11,766 nucleotides of DNA from Clostridiales bacterium (GCA_012799165.1 JAAZLU010000168.1:1-11766); one strand, 5' to 3'. Counted from the stretch's first letter, positions 4,539-11,766 are shown. Notes: a model not told the origin generated them from the sequence alone. Translations and numbers: made by a program.

Positions 4539-5945
4539 ATGAGAAACAGAGAATATATTATATGCCTTCAAAATGTGTTGCAGCTGCTCGAAGAGGGGGT
4601 CCACGTGGTGGATGCCCAGGGAAACAGCGTAATCTACAACCGCTCGATGGCAAGACTCGAAAAGATGGAGAGCAGGGAGGTTTTAAAGAAGCCTTTCTCC
4701 GAGATATTCAAACACTTAAATGCTGAAAATTCAACGCTTATAAAAGCTCTTCAGAGCGGCAGGAGCACATGGAACAAGGAGCAGACCTACCTGAATAAGG
4801 ACGGAAAGCAGATTACTACCTTGAACACGACCGTGCCCGTGATGGACAAGGGAGAAATAATCGCCGCGGTCGAGATAGCGCGCAATATTACGGATCTTCA
4901 GCAGATGACCGACACGATTATAGAGCTTCGCAAGGAGATAGATGCGCCGAGAAGTTCGCGCGAAAAGGCTATAAAGCGCTACGAGTTTTCGGATATATTC
5001 GGCGAAAGCCCGGAGTTTTTGGAGACTCTGGAGCTCGCCAAGAGGGCGGCAAAGACCAACGCGAGCTGCATAATCTACGGAGAGACCGGAACCGGTAAGG
5101 AGCTGATAGCGCAATCGATTCACTATGCGAGCGACAGGGCTAAGATGCCTTTTCTAGCGCAAAATTGTGCCGCCGTTCCCGAAAATCTTTTGGAGGGACT
5201 GCTATTTGGAACGAGCAAGGGAGGATTTACGGGTGCTATAGACAGGCCCGGACTTTTTGAGCAGGCGGACGGCGGAACCCTTCTGCTCGACGAAGTGCAC
5301 ACCATGCCGCCGAACCTTCAGGTTAAGCTGCTACGCGTGCTTCAGGAAAACTACATCAGGCGGGTCGGCGGAACTAAAGACATACCTGTGGATGTGCGGA
5401 TAATAGCGACTGTCAATGAGCCTCCCGAACAGCTGATAAGCGAAGGAAGAATCAGGAAGGATCTCTATTTTCGAATCGCGGTCCTGCGCATAGCCATACC
5501 GCCTCTGCGTGCAAGGCGAGGCGATATAGTGTTGCTCGCGGAAAAATTCATGGATAAGTACAACGAGAAGTACGACCGACAAGCCTGGATGCTTTCGGAG
5601 GGGGCGAGGGAAAAGCTGCTATCTTACGACTACCCCGGAAATGTGCGCGAGCTTGAGAATATAATAATGTCCGCCATGTCCCTGCTGGACAAGGGGGATC
5701 ATGTTATAGAAGCTGACGACTTGGTTATAAGTCGCCGAAAGAGCCTGCCTGCGGTCGAGCTGTACGGACTCGGTGAAGGCGGGTTAAGTGAGTATATGGC
5801 CCGAGTGGAAAGAGAGATGATAGAGAGCGCCTTGTTGGCCAGCGGAGGCAATATTTCCAGAGCCGCAGATCATCTTAAGATTAAGAGGCAGACTCTTCAG
5901 CACAAGATAAAAAAATATAGAGACAGCTCTGAGGAAGAACTTTAG
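4539..5945 (+). CDS. Sigma-54-dependent activator, PAS-AAA+-Fis (RocR-like), probable regulator of ornithine degradation
   Basis: A 468-residue bacterial enhancer-binding protein. Residues about 10-118 form a PAS sensor domain (EEGVHVVDAQGNSVIYN near its start). The AAA+ domain spans about 148-385, with Walker A GETGTGKE at 181-188, Walker B LLLDE ending at Asp251-Glu252, and the sigma-54 contact loop at 228-233. This loop reads GGFTGA instead of the usual GAFTGA. A Fis-type helix-turn-helix (NISRAADHLKIKRQTLQHK) occupies about 436-461. The architecture matches RocR, the ornithine/arginine-responsive activator of Bacillus, and activators next to ornithine operons in Clostridia. Its position directly upstream of a sigma-54 promoter, with a shared palindrome at both places, supports control of the ord operon. 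The PAS ligand, perhaps ornithine, is inferred. The start at 4539 is preferred over 4524 because of the ribosome site. Confidence 0.93.
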   Translation: MRNREYIICLQNVLQLLEEGVHVVDAQGNSVIYNRSMARLEKMESREVLKKPFSEIFKHLNAENSTLIKALQSGRSTWNKEQTYLNKDGKQITTLNTTVPVMDKGEIIAAVEIARNITDLQQMTDTIIELRKEIDAPRSSREKAIKRYEFSDIFGESPEFLETLELAKRAAKTNASCIIYGETGTGKELIAQSIHYASDRAKMPFLAQNCAAVPENLLEGLLFGTSKGGFTGAIDRPGLFEQADGGTLLLDEVHTMPPNLQVKLLRVLQENYIRRVGGTKDIPVDVRIIATVNEPPEQLISEGRIRKDLYFRIAVLRIAIPPLRARRGDIVLLAEKFMDKYNEKYDRQAWMLSEGAREKLLSYDYPGNVRELENIIMSAMSLLDKGDHVIEADDLVISRRKSLPAVELYGLGEGGLSEYMARVEREMIESALLASGGNISRAADHLKIKRQTLQHKIKKYRDSSEEEL

Positions 5946-6030
5946 TGTAGAATTAAGAAATGGAAAACTAAAATTTTTAAACAAGGGTTTTGCAACGCGA
6001 GAGCAAATTCATATAAAACCCACAAAATAC

Positions 6031-6044
6031 GCAAATAATTTTGC
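6031..6044. promoter_or_regulatory. Upstream activator site 1 of the ord operon (candidate)
   Basis: GCAAATAATTTTGC, extended by one base each side to CGCAAA-TAAT-TTTGCG, is a 6-bp-arm inverted repeat. It is centred about 140 bases before the predicted transcription start, a typical distance for a sigma-54 enhancer site. Confidence 0.6.
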
Positions 6045-6051
6045 GCTAAGA

Positions 6052-6065
6052 GCAAGAATATTTGC
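6052..6065. promoter_or_regulatory. Upstream activator site 2 of the ord operon (candidate)
   Basis: GCAAGAATATTTGC matches site 1 and the palindrome at 4495-4508, with one arm base changed. Its centre is exactly 21 bases, two DNA turns, from that of site 1, so two dimers would sit on the same DNA face. Confidence 0.55.
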
Positions 6066-6150
6066 CTTAAACTTTATTACAGTTCTAGAATATCCTGCGC
6101 TTGTCCGCGTAAGAGGCACTAATTGAGCAAAAATACCCCCAAAAGATGTT

Positions 6151-6166
6151 TGGCATGATTTTTGCA
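6151..6166 (+). promoter_or_regulatory. Sigma-54 (-24/-12) promoter of the ord-ortAB-oraSE operon
   Basis: TGGCATGATTTTTGCA matches the consensus TGGCACG-N4-TTGCW at every fixed position except one (T at 6156). The GG and GC doublets are exactly 12 bases apart. The predicted transcription start is near 6177, leaving a leader of about 58 bases before ord. Confidence 0.9.
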
Positions 6167-6196
6167 TAATTAATATAGTGAAAGCAATTCGTCATT

Positions 6197-6208
6197 CTTT
6201 GCGCAAAG
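6197..6208. repeat. Palindrome in the ord leader
   Basis: CTTTGCGCAAAG is a perfect 12-base palindrome about 20 bases after the predicted transcription start. It contains the same TTTGC and GCAAA half-words as the activator sites but in reverse order, so it is probably not the same site. Confidence 0.4.
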
Positions 6209-6234
6209 CGCATTTAAAACAAGGAGGAAAGAAT

Positions 6235-7293
6235 ATGAAAAAAGTTAAAGTGATCATCTGGGGTCTTGGTGTTATGGGTGGCGGAATGGCCGACATGATA
6301 CTGCACAAAGAAGGCATCGAGATTGTCGGCGTCGTCGGAAGAGGCGCGAAGCTCGGAACCTCCATGTACGACTATATAAAGACCGAAAGAGGAGATCGCG
6401 AGGATATTCTCATCGGCACTTACGAAGATGTAATCAAGCCCGGCGCTGCGGACATCGTTCTGCTCTGCACGGATTCGTTCACTGCCGGAGCTTTCGATAA
6501 GCTCTGCTACATCATGAATCAGGGCATCAACGTCATCACATCAGCAGAGGAGATGGCCTATCCTCAGGCGCAGCAGCCCGAGCTTGCTGCAAAGCTCGAT
6601 GAGTGCGCAAAGAAGAACGGCGTAAGTTGTCTCGGTACCGGCGTCAACCCCGGACACATCATGGACCTGCTGGTTCTGGTTATGACGGGCGTGCTCACCG
6701 ACGTCAAGGAAATCACTTCAAGAAGAGTTAACTCCCTCTCGCCTTTCGGTAGACTCGTAATGGAGGAGCAGGGCATCGGAATCTCCGTTGAAGAATTCTA
6801 CGATAGAAAAGCGAAGGGCACCATGTCGGGTCACGTCGGATTCGAGGAATCCGTCGCTATGATAGCCGCGGGTATGGGTCTTGAGGTTGCGGAATTTTCC
6901 CAGGATATGGAGCCCATCACGACCGATGTCGACAGGAAGAGCCCGCACGGCTTTGCCGCGGCAGGCAGCTGCGCAGGCGTAAACATGACTGCGGATGCCG
7001 TGCTTTCCAACGGAATTCCGGTTCATATGCATCACCCGCAGCAGATCGAGCCCGAGCAGGTCGGAGTACAGACCGGCGACTATGTAATCGTCAAGGGTTC
7101 TCCGGATGTGAACCTCGTCAACAGCCCCGAGATCGAGGGCGGCCTGGGTACCATAGCCATGTGCGTCAATATGATCCCCCAGGTCATCAACGCCGATCCC
7201 GGACTTCACACGATGATCTCCCTGCCTATTCCTAGGGCAATTATGGGCGACTTCAGAAAGCTCATCAGAGAAGACAGGAAAATTGTCAAGTAA
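6235..7293 (+). CDS. ord: 2,4-diaminopentanoate dehydrogenase
   Basis: A 352-residue NAD(P)-dependent oxidoreductase. It converts (2R,4S)-2,4-diaminopentanoate to 2-amino-4-oxopentanoate and ammonia, the second step of oxidative ornithine fermentation. The N-terminal Rossmann fold is clear: KVIIWGLGVMGGGM, with the glycine motif at residues 10-17. The middle part contains GTGVNPGHIMDLL, typical of dihydrodipicolinate-reductase-like dehydrogenases including Ord. Identification rests on this plus its place ahead of ortA, ortB, oraS and oraE. The start at 6235 is fixed by AAGGAGG ending 8 bases before it. An upstream in-frame GTG at 6178 lies at the predicted transcription start and has no ribosome site. 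It is the first gene of the operon, driven by the sigma-54 promoter at 6151, and is followed by 119 non-coding bases with two hairpins. It is a soluble cytoplasmic enzyme. Confidence 0.95.
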   Translation: MKKVKVIIWGLGVMGGGMADMILHKEGIEIVGVVGRGAKLGTSMYDYIKTERGDREDILIGTYEDVIKPGAADIVLLCTDSFTAGAFDKLCYIMNQGINVITSAEEMAYPQAQQPELAAKLDECAKKNGVSCLGTGVNPGHIMDLLVLVMTGVLTDVKEITSRRVNSLSPFGRLVMEEQGIGISVEEFYDRKAKGTMSGHVGFEESVAMIAAGMGLEVAEFSQDMEPITTDVDRKSPHGFAAAGSCAGVNMTADAVLSNGIPVHMHHPQQIEPEQVGVQTGDYVIVKGSPDVNLVNSPEIEGGLGTIAMCVNMIPQVINADPGLHTMISLPIPRAIMGDFRKLIREDRKIVK

Positions 7294-7307
7294 ATAGTCT
7301 TTTGCGT

Positions 7308-7338
7308 GGAGGGCCTGTAAATTCAAGCGCAGGCCTCC
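7308..7338 (+). repeat. First hairpin between ord and ortA
   Basis: GGAGGGCCTG (7308-7317) pairs with CAGGCCTCC (7330-7338), 9 bp with one bulged G and a 12-base loop. It overlaps a 10-base palindrome, CCTCGCGAGG (7337-7346). No T-run follows, so it is probably an mRNA processing, stability or partial-termination element. Confidence 0.55.
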
Positions 7339-7367
7339 TCGCGAGGCAGTTAAATAAATTGTTCGTA

Positions 7368-7395
7368 CGGGCGGACGGAAGGCCTCCGGTGCCCG
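7368..7395 (+). repeat. Second hairpin, just before the ortA ribosome site
   Basis: CGGGC (7368-7372) pairs with GCCCG (7391-7395), and inside it CGGA (7376-7379) pairs with TCCG (7385-7388). It ends 5 bases before the AGGAG of ortA. Its AGGCCTCC segment (7380-7387) repeats one in the first hairpin (7331-7338), so the two could exchange partners. Confidence 0.5.
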
Positions 7396-7412
7396 AAGAA
7401 AGGAGATAAGAA

Positions 7413-7718
7413 ATGGCAAAAAAAGGTGATTGGGTGCGCATTCACAGAGTGGTGCTCGAAGCGGACGAAAGAGCCCCGGGGCTTCCCGAGGATACCGCCT
7501 CCGTACCTCTTGAGATGTGGGTCAAAGGTACTCTCCTTGCGGATGCCGAGATAGGCGATCAGGTCGAAATTGAGACGGCCACAAACCGCATCGAGTACGG
7601 CAGGCTCATCGAAGTTAATCCCTACTACACGCACGACTACGGGAAGTTTGTTCCTGAACTCATTCAGATAGACCATCAGCTCAGGGCTCTTATGGCAGAA
7701 GATGGAGGTGACAAATAA
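7413..7718 (+). CDS. ortA: 2-amino-4-oxopentanoate thiolase, subunit OrtA
   Basis: A 101-residue small subunit of the PLP-dependent thiolase that cleaves 2-amino-4-oxopentanoate with CoA to acetyl-CoA and D-alanine, the third step of the pathway. It has no catalytic motif of its own that I can point to. Recognition rests on its length, which fits OrtA of C. sticklandii (about 100 residues), the opening (GDWVRIHRVVL, then a run ending in PEDT), the TATNRIEYGRL segment, and its place directly before ortB. AGGAG lies 7 bases before the ATG. The stop codon overlaps the ortB start by one base (TAATG), so the two subunits are probably translationally coupled and made in equal amounts. A stable hairpin stands just before its ribosome site. 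Confidence 0.93.
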   Translation: MAKKGDWVRIHRVVLEADERAPGLPEDTASVPLEMWVKGTLLADAEIGDQVEIETATNRIEYGRLIEVNPYYTHDYGKFVPELIQIDHQLRALMAEDGGDK

Positions 7719-9133
7719 TGAAATTAGCTAAAGATTATGCTTCCGTCATGGGAAGAAACAACGAAATCATGAAGGACGCTCTCGAACTCAATTACGAAGA
7801 ATTCGAATCCGGCGAGCTTCGCTTCGATTATGAGGAACTCATGAAGTCCACCGGCTATACGCTCGAGGAAGTCGAGAGAATTCAGAGACTCTGGGGCGTA
7901 GGTCACACCCCCATGCTCGAGCTGCGCAATCTCTCCAAGCTTGCAAGAAAGTATGCAAAGCCGGGATACGGTGCAACCATACTGGCAAAGGACGAAGCCT
8001 CCAACCCCTCCGGTTCCTTCAAGGCAAGAAGAGCCGCCTGCGCAGTGCATCATGCCAAGAAGCTTGGATTTAAGGGAGTTATGGCTGCAACTTCCGGAAA
8101 CTACGGAGCCGCAGTTGCATCCCAAGCCGCCATGCAGGGCCTCAAGGCCATCATTGTCCAGGAGTGCTTCGACTCCAAGGGAATAGGCCAGCCAGAAATC
8201 ATCGAGAAGGCTCGCAGATGTGAAGCCTACGGCGCGGAAGTCGTACAGCTGACCGTCGGGCCCGAGCTCTTCTACACTTATCTTTCGATACTTGAGGATA
8301 CGGGATATTTTAACGCTTCGTTGTACTCTCCCTATGCGATTGCAGGTGTCGAGACCCTCGGTTACGAGATAATAATGCAGTGCAGAGAGAGATACGGCAA
8401 GGATCCGGCGATGATCGTCTGCACCTCCGCAGGCGGTGGAATGATAACCGGAACCGTGCGCGGTGCTCGCAAGGCCGGAGCCGATGATACTGAAATCGTA
8501 GCTGCCTCGATAGATCTAGTGGGACTTTCCATGGCATCCGACAAGCAGTTCAACCTGAAGTCCTGCACGACGGGTCACACGGGATTCGGCGTACCTTATG
8601 CTGTCGACCCCGACCACTCCGACGTACCCAGGAGCGCCGCAAGGCCCCTTCGCTACATCGAAAGATATGTTACGGTTACGCAGGGCGATGTAATGTATAT
8701 CACCGAGGCTCTCGCTAACTTAGAGGGACTTGAGAAGGGACCCGCCGGCAATACCGCTCTCGCTGCGGCATTTGCTCTGGCCCAGGAGCTCCCCGAGGAT
8801 GAGTATGTTGTAATCTCCGAGACCGAGTATACTGGCGCAGGAAAGCATATCCAGCCTCAGCTCGCCTTTGCAAGAGAGCGCGGCATAGATATCAGATTCG
8901 GCGATCCTCAAACTGAAGATAAACCGGGCGAGAATATCATACTGCCCAAGGATCCGAGCTATATCAAGGTTAGGGATCTGGATGTGGACCGCATGAGGAG
9001 ATCCTTCATCAGGAGGGCATGCGCCAAGCGCGACATATTCAATCCTTGCGAAGAGGACATCAAGTTCCTTGCCGAGGAGACTAACTCCAGTGTCGAATAT
9101 GTTAAGGAAGTGCTCGCAAGCTTAAATAAATAA
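7718..9133 (+). CDS. ortB: 2-amino-4-oxopentanoate thiolase, subunit OrtB (PLP-dependent)
   Basis: The 471-residue catalytic subunit, a fold-type II PLP enzyme related to threonine synthase and cysteine synthase. The PLP lysine is Lys102 in NPSGSFKARR, and the glycine-rich phosphate loop is in CTSAGGGMITG. With OrtA it performs the CoA-dependent cleavage of 2-amino-4-oxopentanoate to acetyl-CoA and D-alanine. A threonine synthase is the main alternative by fold, but the preceding ortA, the overlap with it and the aminomutase genes that follow make OrtB much more likely. The start ATG shares a base with the ortA stop and is served by GGAGGTG inside the end of ortA. It is a cytoplasmic enzyme and looks intact. 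Confidence 0.95.
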   Translation: MKLAKDYASVMGRNNEIMKDALELNYEEFESGELRFDYEELMKSTGYTLEEVERIQRLWGVGHTPMLELRNLSKLARKYAKPGYGATILAKDEASNPSGSFKARRAACAVHHAKKLGFKGVMAATSGNYGAAVASQAAMQGLKAIIVQECFDSKGIGQPEIIEKARRCEAYGAEVVQLTVGPELFYTYLSILEDTGYFNASLYSPYAIAGVETLGYEIIMQCRERYGKDPAMIVCTSAGGGMITGTVRGARKAGADDTEIVAASIDLVGLSMASDKQFNLKSCTTGHTGFGVPYAVDPDHSDVPRSAARPLRYIERYVTVTQGDVMYITEALANLEGLEKGPAGNTALAAAFALAQELPEDEYVVISETEYTGAGKHIQPQLAFARERGIDIRFGDPQTEDKPGENIILPKDPSYIKVRDLDVDRMRRSFIRRACAKRDIFNPCEEDIKFLAEETNSSVEYVKEVLASLNK

Positions 9134-9155
9134 GCGGGCTTGAAGGAGAAGACGG

Positions 9156-9518
9156 ATGAGAAGAACGGATGATTTCGCAGAGAGAAGAAAGCATATAGCG
9201 AATCTCTCCGACGAAGAACTTTATCAGAGATTCTGGGAGCTGACCGACCTCGTGGTCGATCCGCTCCTGGAGCTCGGTTACAAAAATACAACTCCATCGG
9301 TTGAAAGATCGGTTCTTCTGAGGATGGGAATATCCTCCCTGGATACTCAGAAAATTGTCAACAACTGCATGGATCGCGGCCTCATGGGTAAGGGGGCGGG
9401 TCACTGCGTCTACAAGCTCTCCAAACTAGAAGGCATATCCATAAAGGAAGCCGGAGACAGGCTCACCGCAGGCGAAGGCTGGGACAAAGTGCTTGCATCT
9501 TTTAAAGGAGGTGAATGA
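9156..9518 (+). CDS. oraS: D-ornithine 4,5-aminomutase, small subunit OraS
   Basis: A 120-residue small subunit of the adenosylcobalamin- and PLP-dependent D-ornithine aminomutase, which moves the 5-amino group of D-ornithine to carbon 4. Its length agrees with OraS of C. sticklandii (about 121 residues). Seen in the sequence are an N-terminal charged helix (DDFAERRKHIANLSDEELYQRFWEL), a VDPLLELGYKNTTPSVERSVLLRMG core and a Gly-rich GLMGKGAGH turn. It has no cofactor motif, as expected for the helper subunit. AAGGAGA precedes the ATG, 22 bases after ortB. Its last codons contain the strong GGAGG of oraE, so the two subunits are coupled. Confidence 0.94.
   Translation: MRRTDDFAERRKHIANLSDEELYQRFWELTDLVVDPLLELGYKNTTPSVERSVLLRMGISSLDTQKIVNNCMDRGLMGKGAGHCVYKLSKLEGISIKEAGDRLTAGEGWDKVLASFKGGE
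9507..9511 (+). promoter_or_regulatory. Ribosome site deciding the oraE start
   Basis: AAAGGAGG ends at 9511. This leaves 3 bases to the ATG at 9515, which is too close, but 9 to the ATG at 9521. The later start is therefore preferred, although the earlier one would form the familiar ATGA overlap with the oraS stop. Confidence 0.6.
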
Positions 9519-9520
9519 GC

Positions 9521-11734
9521 ATGAAAGCGTTAAAACCGGACGAAAAGATCGATATAGTCGAACTGCTCAAGGACCTCGATAAATATGAACCCAGAAGGAG
9601 AGGATGGACCTGGAGGAAGCCCGCTGAAGACAAGGAGATGGGACCTTTCGAGTACCATGATATCTCCGAGCCTCTGGAGCAGAGCGTTCCCCTGCCTCCT
9701 GCGAAATATTTCGGGGGGATAGACCCCCAGCCGATGCCCTCGATAACTACGGAGATAGCCTCCGGAAGATTCGAGGACGATATAAGACGCATGAGGATGG
9801 CGGCCTGGCATGGCGCGGACCACATAATGGTAATCCGCCACATGGGTCAGTCGCATATAGACGGCCTCATGGAGGGAACTCCGCAGGGAATAGGCGGCAT
9901 TCCGGTCACAAGAAAGCAGGTGAGAGCTCAGAGAAAGGCTCTGGATTTGATCGAGGACGAAGTCGGTCGCCCGATAAACTATCACTCCTACATTTCCGGA
10001 GTTGCGGGCCCGGACATCGCCGTGATGTTTGCGGAAGAAGGCATCAACGGCGCTCACCAGGATCCCCAGTACAACGTTCTGTACAGGGACGTCAATATGG
10101 TAAGATCCTTCGTCGACGCCTGCGAATCTAAGAGAATAATGCAGTGGGCGGACATATTGCAGATAGACGGAGCCCACAATGCCAACGCCACCGCAAGAGA
10201 AGCCTGGAAGGTGATGCCCGAACTGATAGTTCAGCACGCCATAAACTCGCGGTTTTCCGAGAAGGTCGGCATAAAGCCCGAAAACATCTCTTTGTCCACG
10301 GTTCCCCCCACGGCGACGCCGGCTCCGTGCATGTACATGGATCTGCCCTATGCGGTAGCTTTGAGGGATTTCTGCGACAGGTATAAGATGAGAGCTCAGA
10401 TGAATACGAAGTATATCGACTCCTCCGCAAGAGAGGCGACGGTAACCCACGTTATGAACATGTTCATCTCCAAGCTCACTAGCGCGGACATTCAGTCCAC
10501 GATTACGCCCGACGAAGGCAGAAACGTGCCTTGGCATATCTACAACATCGAGGCTGTGGATACCGCAAAGCAGACTCTCGTCGGACTCGACGGCCTTATG
10601 GAGATGGTCGAACTCAAGATGGACGGACCCTTGGGCGAGACCGTTAGAGACATCAAGGAAAGAGCAGTGCTCTTTATGGAGGAAATCGTCGAGGTCGGCG
10701 GTTACTTCAAGGCGGTAGAAGAAGGCTTCTTCGTCGACTCGGCGCAGTATCCCGCAAGGAACGGCGACGGAATCGCTCGCAAGATTGAGGGCGGCGTCGG
10801 CGTCGGCAGAATCTTCGCAAGAGATGAGGACTACATGGCTCCGGTTACAGCGCACTACGGCTACAACAATGTAGAGCAGTACGGCGCGAATCCCGAGAAT
10901 CCTTCAGAACTCATCGGAGGCTGCACCTTCGAGGACAGAAGCAAGATCGTCTACATCGACGAGCTCGACGAGAGCGACTGTGTGGAAAGAAGGCTCGAGG
11001 AGACCGCCAAGTACAGAGATGGCCGCACCATAAGACCTGAGATGGAATGGGCTGCGGATGGAACCATAATGCTGACAATGTGCCTGCCGACCTATGTGAG
11101 GGCTGCGGAAGCCGCGGCTCTGGAGATAGGAAGGCGCATGGGACTGGTGGACCCCGAAGTCATTTCCAGAGAAGTGCTGCACGAATCCGAAGGCACTAGG
11201 ATAGAGATGAAGGGTAAAGTGGATTTCGATATCGATATCGATACTCTGGAAATCCCCGAACCGCCCCGCCATATGTCCGACGAGGAGCTCTACCGAGAAT
11301 TCCAGGACGGACCTCATATGAGGGTCGTCTGCGGAACGGTCGGTGAGGACGAGCACTCCGTAGGAATGCGCGAGATAATGAACATCAAGCACGGCGGAAT
11401 CGAGAAGTGGGGCATAGAGTGCATCTACCTCGGAACTTCCGTGCCTGTGGAAAAGATGGTCGACGCGGCCATAGAGACGAACTCCGAGGCGATACTTGCG
11501 TCCACCATAATCTCTCACGACAATATCCACTACAAGAATATGAAGAGAATTCACGATCTCTGCGTGGAGAAGGGCGTAAGAGACAAATTGATAATTTGCG
11601 CAGGCGGCACTCAGGTTATCCCCGATGATGCCGTCAAGACAGGCATCGACATGGGATTCGGAAGAAACTCCCACGGAATCGATGTGGCCACCTTCCTGGC
11701 AGAAGAGCGCCGGAGAAGGAGAGGCGAGGAATAA
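9521..11734 (+). CDS. oraE: D-ornithine 4,5-aminomutase, large subunit OraE (AdoCbl/PLP)
   Basis: The 737-residue catalytic subunit. The first ~550 residues form the TIM-barrel part that binds substrate, PLP phosphate and the cobalamin face. From about residue 600 there is a Rossmann-type B12 domain with the base-off motif DEHSVG: Asp610, His612 as the lower cobalt ligand, and Gly615. Lys623, in NIKHGG, lies 11 residues after that His. This is the same spacing as His618 and the PLP-binding Lys629 in C. sticklandii OraE, so it is very likely the lysine that tethers PLP to the B12 domain. Later STIIS and ICAGG segments fit the B12-binding pocket. All key residues are present. It is the last complete gene of the operon, with 32 bases before the window ends and no terminator seen, so transcription probably continues, plausibly into orr. 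Confidence 0.96.
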   Translation: MKALKPDEKIDIVELLKDLDKYEPRRRGWTWRKPAEDKEMGPFEYHDISEPLEQSVPLPPAKYFGGIDPQPMPSITTEIASGRFEDDIRRMRMAAWHGADHIMVIRHMGQSHIDGLMEGTPQGIGGIPVTRKQVRAQRKALDLIEDEVGRPINYHSYISGVAGPDIAVMFAEEGINGAHQDPQYNVLYRDVNMVRSFVDACESKRIMQWADILQIDGAHNANATAREAWKVMPELIVQHAINSRFSEKVGIKPENISLSTVPPTATPAPCMYMDLPYAVALRDFCDRYKMRAQMNTKYIDSSAREATVTHVMNMFISKLTSADIQSTITPDEGRNVPWHIYNIEAVDTAKQTLVGLDGLMEMVELKMDGPLGETVRDIKERAVLFMEEIVEVGGYFKAVEEGFFVDSAQYPARNGDGIARKIEGGVGVGRIFARDEDYMAPVTAHYGYNNVEQYGANPENPSELIGGCTFEDRSKIVYIDELDESDCVERRLEETAKYRDGRTIRPEMEWAADGTIMLTMCLPTYVRAAEAAALEIGRRMGLVDPEVISREVLHESEGTRIEMKGKVDFDIDIDTLEIPEPPRHMSDEELYREFQDGPHMRVVCGTVGEDEHSVGMREIMNIKHGGIEKWGIECIYLGTSVPVEKMVDAAIETNSEAILASTIISHDNIHYKNMKRIHDLCVEKGVRDKLIICAGGTQVIPDDAVKTGIDMGFGRNSHGIDVATFLAEERRRRRGEE

Positions 11735-11766
11735 AAGCTTTTAATTGCGGCCCGGCGAGCGGCGGA

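Noticed and set aside
5985..6021. GGGTTTT / AAAACCC inverted repeat after the activator gene as a terminator
   Set aside because: Only 7 bp with a loop of more than 20 bases and no T-run; too weak to call.
6178..6234. Upstream GTG start for ord, adding 19 residues
   Set aside because: The GTG lies at the predicted transcription start and has no ribosome site, while AAGGAGG stands correctly before the ATG at 6235.
6718..7419. 233-codon open frame on the minus strand over the end of ord and the gap after it
   Set aside because: Mostly antisense to ord; no recognisable motif. The gap it covers is better explained by hairpins.
9515..9520. Earlier ATG for oraE, overlapping the oraS stop as ATGA
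   Set aside because: The GGAGG is only 3 bases away; the ATG at 9521 has proper spacing. The two choices differ by two residues, so this is not certain.
9530..10855. 441-codon open frame on the minus strand inside oraE
   Set aside because: It is the shadow of oraE, whose AdoCbl and PLP motifs are unmistakable. The antisense product shows no recognisable domain, and the gene's codon bias makes such frames common.
10904..11674. 256-codon open frame on the minus strand inside the end of oraE
   Set aside because: Shadow of the B12-binding domain of oraE; no domain and no separate promoter.

Overview
The window most likely comes from the chromosome of an anaerobic, amino-acid-fermenting Firmicute of the class Clostridia. 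The evidence is strong AGGAGG-type ribosome sites, a sigma-54 activator beside an ornithine-degradation operon of the kind known from Acetoanaerobium (Clostridium) sticklandii and Clostridioides difficile, and an HtrA protease of Gram-positive type. The species cannot be named from the sequence.

Layout. Positions 1-874 hold the 3' part of an HtrA/DegP-like serine protease. A small orphan gene (990-1205) and a hairpin-rich intergenic region follow, then a 113-residue DsrE-like gene with its own promoter and a clear terminator (1424-1832). From about 1833 to 3850 the DNA is visibly more AT-rich. It carries an AAA+ ATPase of the DUF4143 type, set between copies of a TATGCGTAAAACT repeat, and a small cytidine/blasticidin-S-deaminase-like enzyme. 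An ArsR-type repressor gene (3998-4318, minus strand) is divergent from a PAS-AAA+-Fis sigma-54 activator gene (4539-5945).

The main system is at 4539-11734. The operon ord-ortA-ortB-oraS-oraE encodes the oxidative branch of ornithine fermentation. OraSE converts D-ornithine to 2,4-diaminopentanoate, Ord oxidatively deaminates this to 2-amino-4-oxopentanoate, and OrtAB cleaves that with CoA to acetyl-CoA and D-alanine. The ornithine racemase gene (orr) often found with this cluster is not in the window and may lie just beyond its right end.

The operon has a near-perfect -24/-12 promoter (6151-6166). About 119 and 140 bases upstream of the predicted start are two GCAAR-N4-TTTGC sites exactly 21 bases apart. 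A perfect palindromic version of the same site lies just before the activator's own gene. This gives a coherent model: a RocR-like activator binds these sites to switch on ornithine breakdown and also controls itself. The pathway itself is known. The binding site, its reuse at the regulator, the ord-ortA hairpins, the repeats around the DUF4143 ATPase and a promoter motif shared by the DsrE and ArsR genes are the less familiar observations.

No rRNA, tRNA, CRISPR array, insertion sequence or replication origin was seen.
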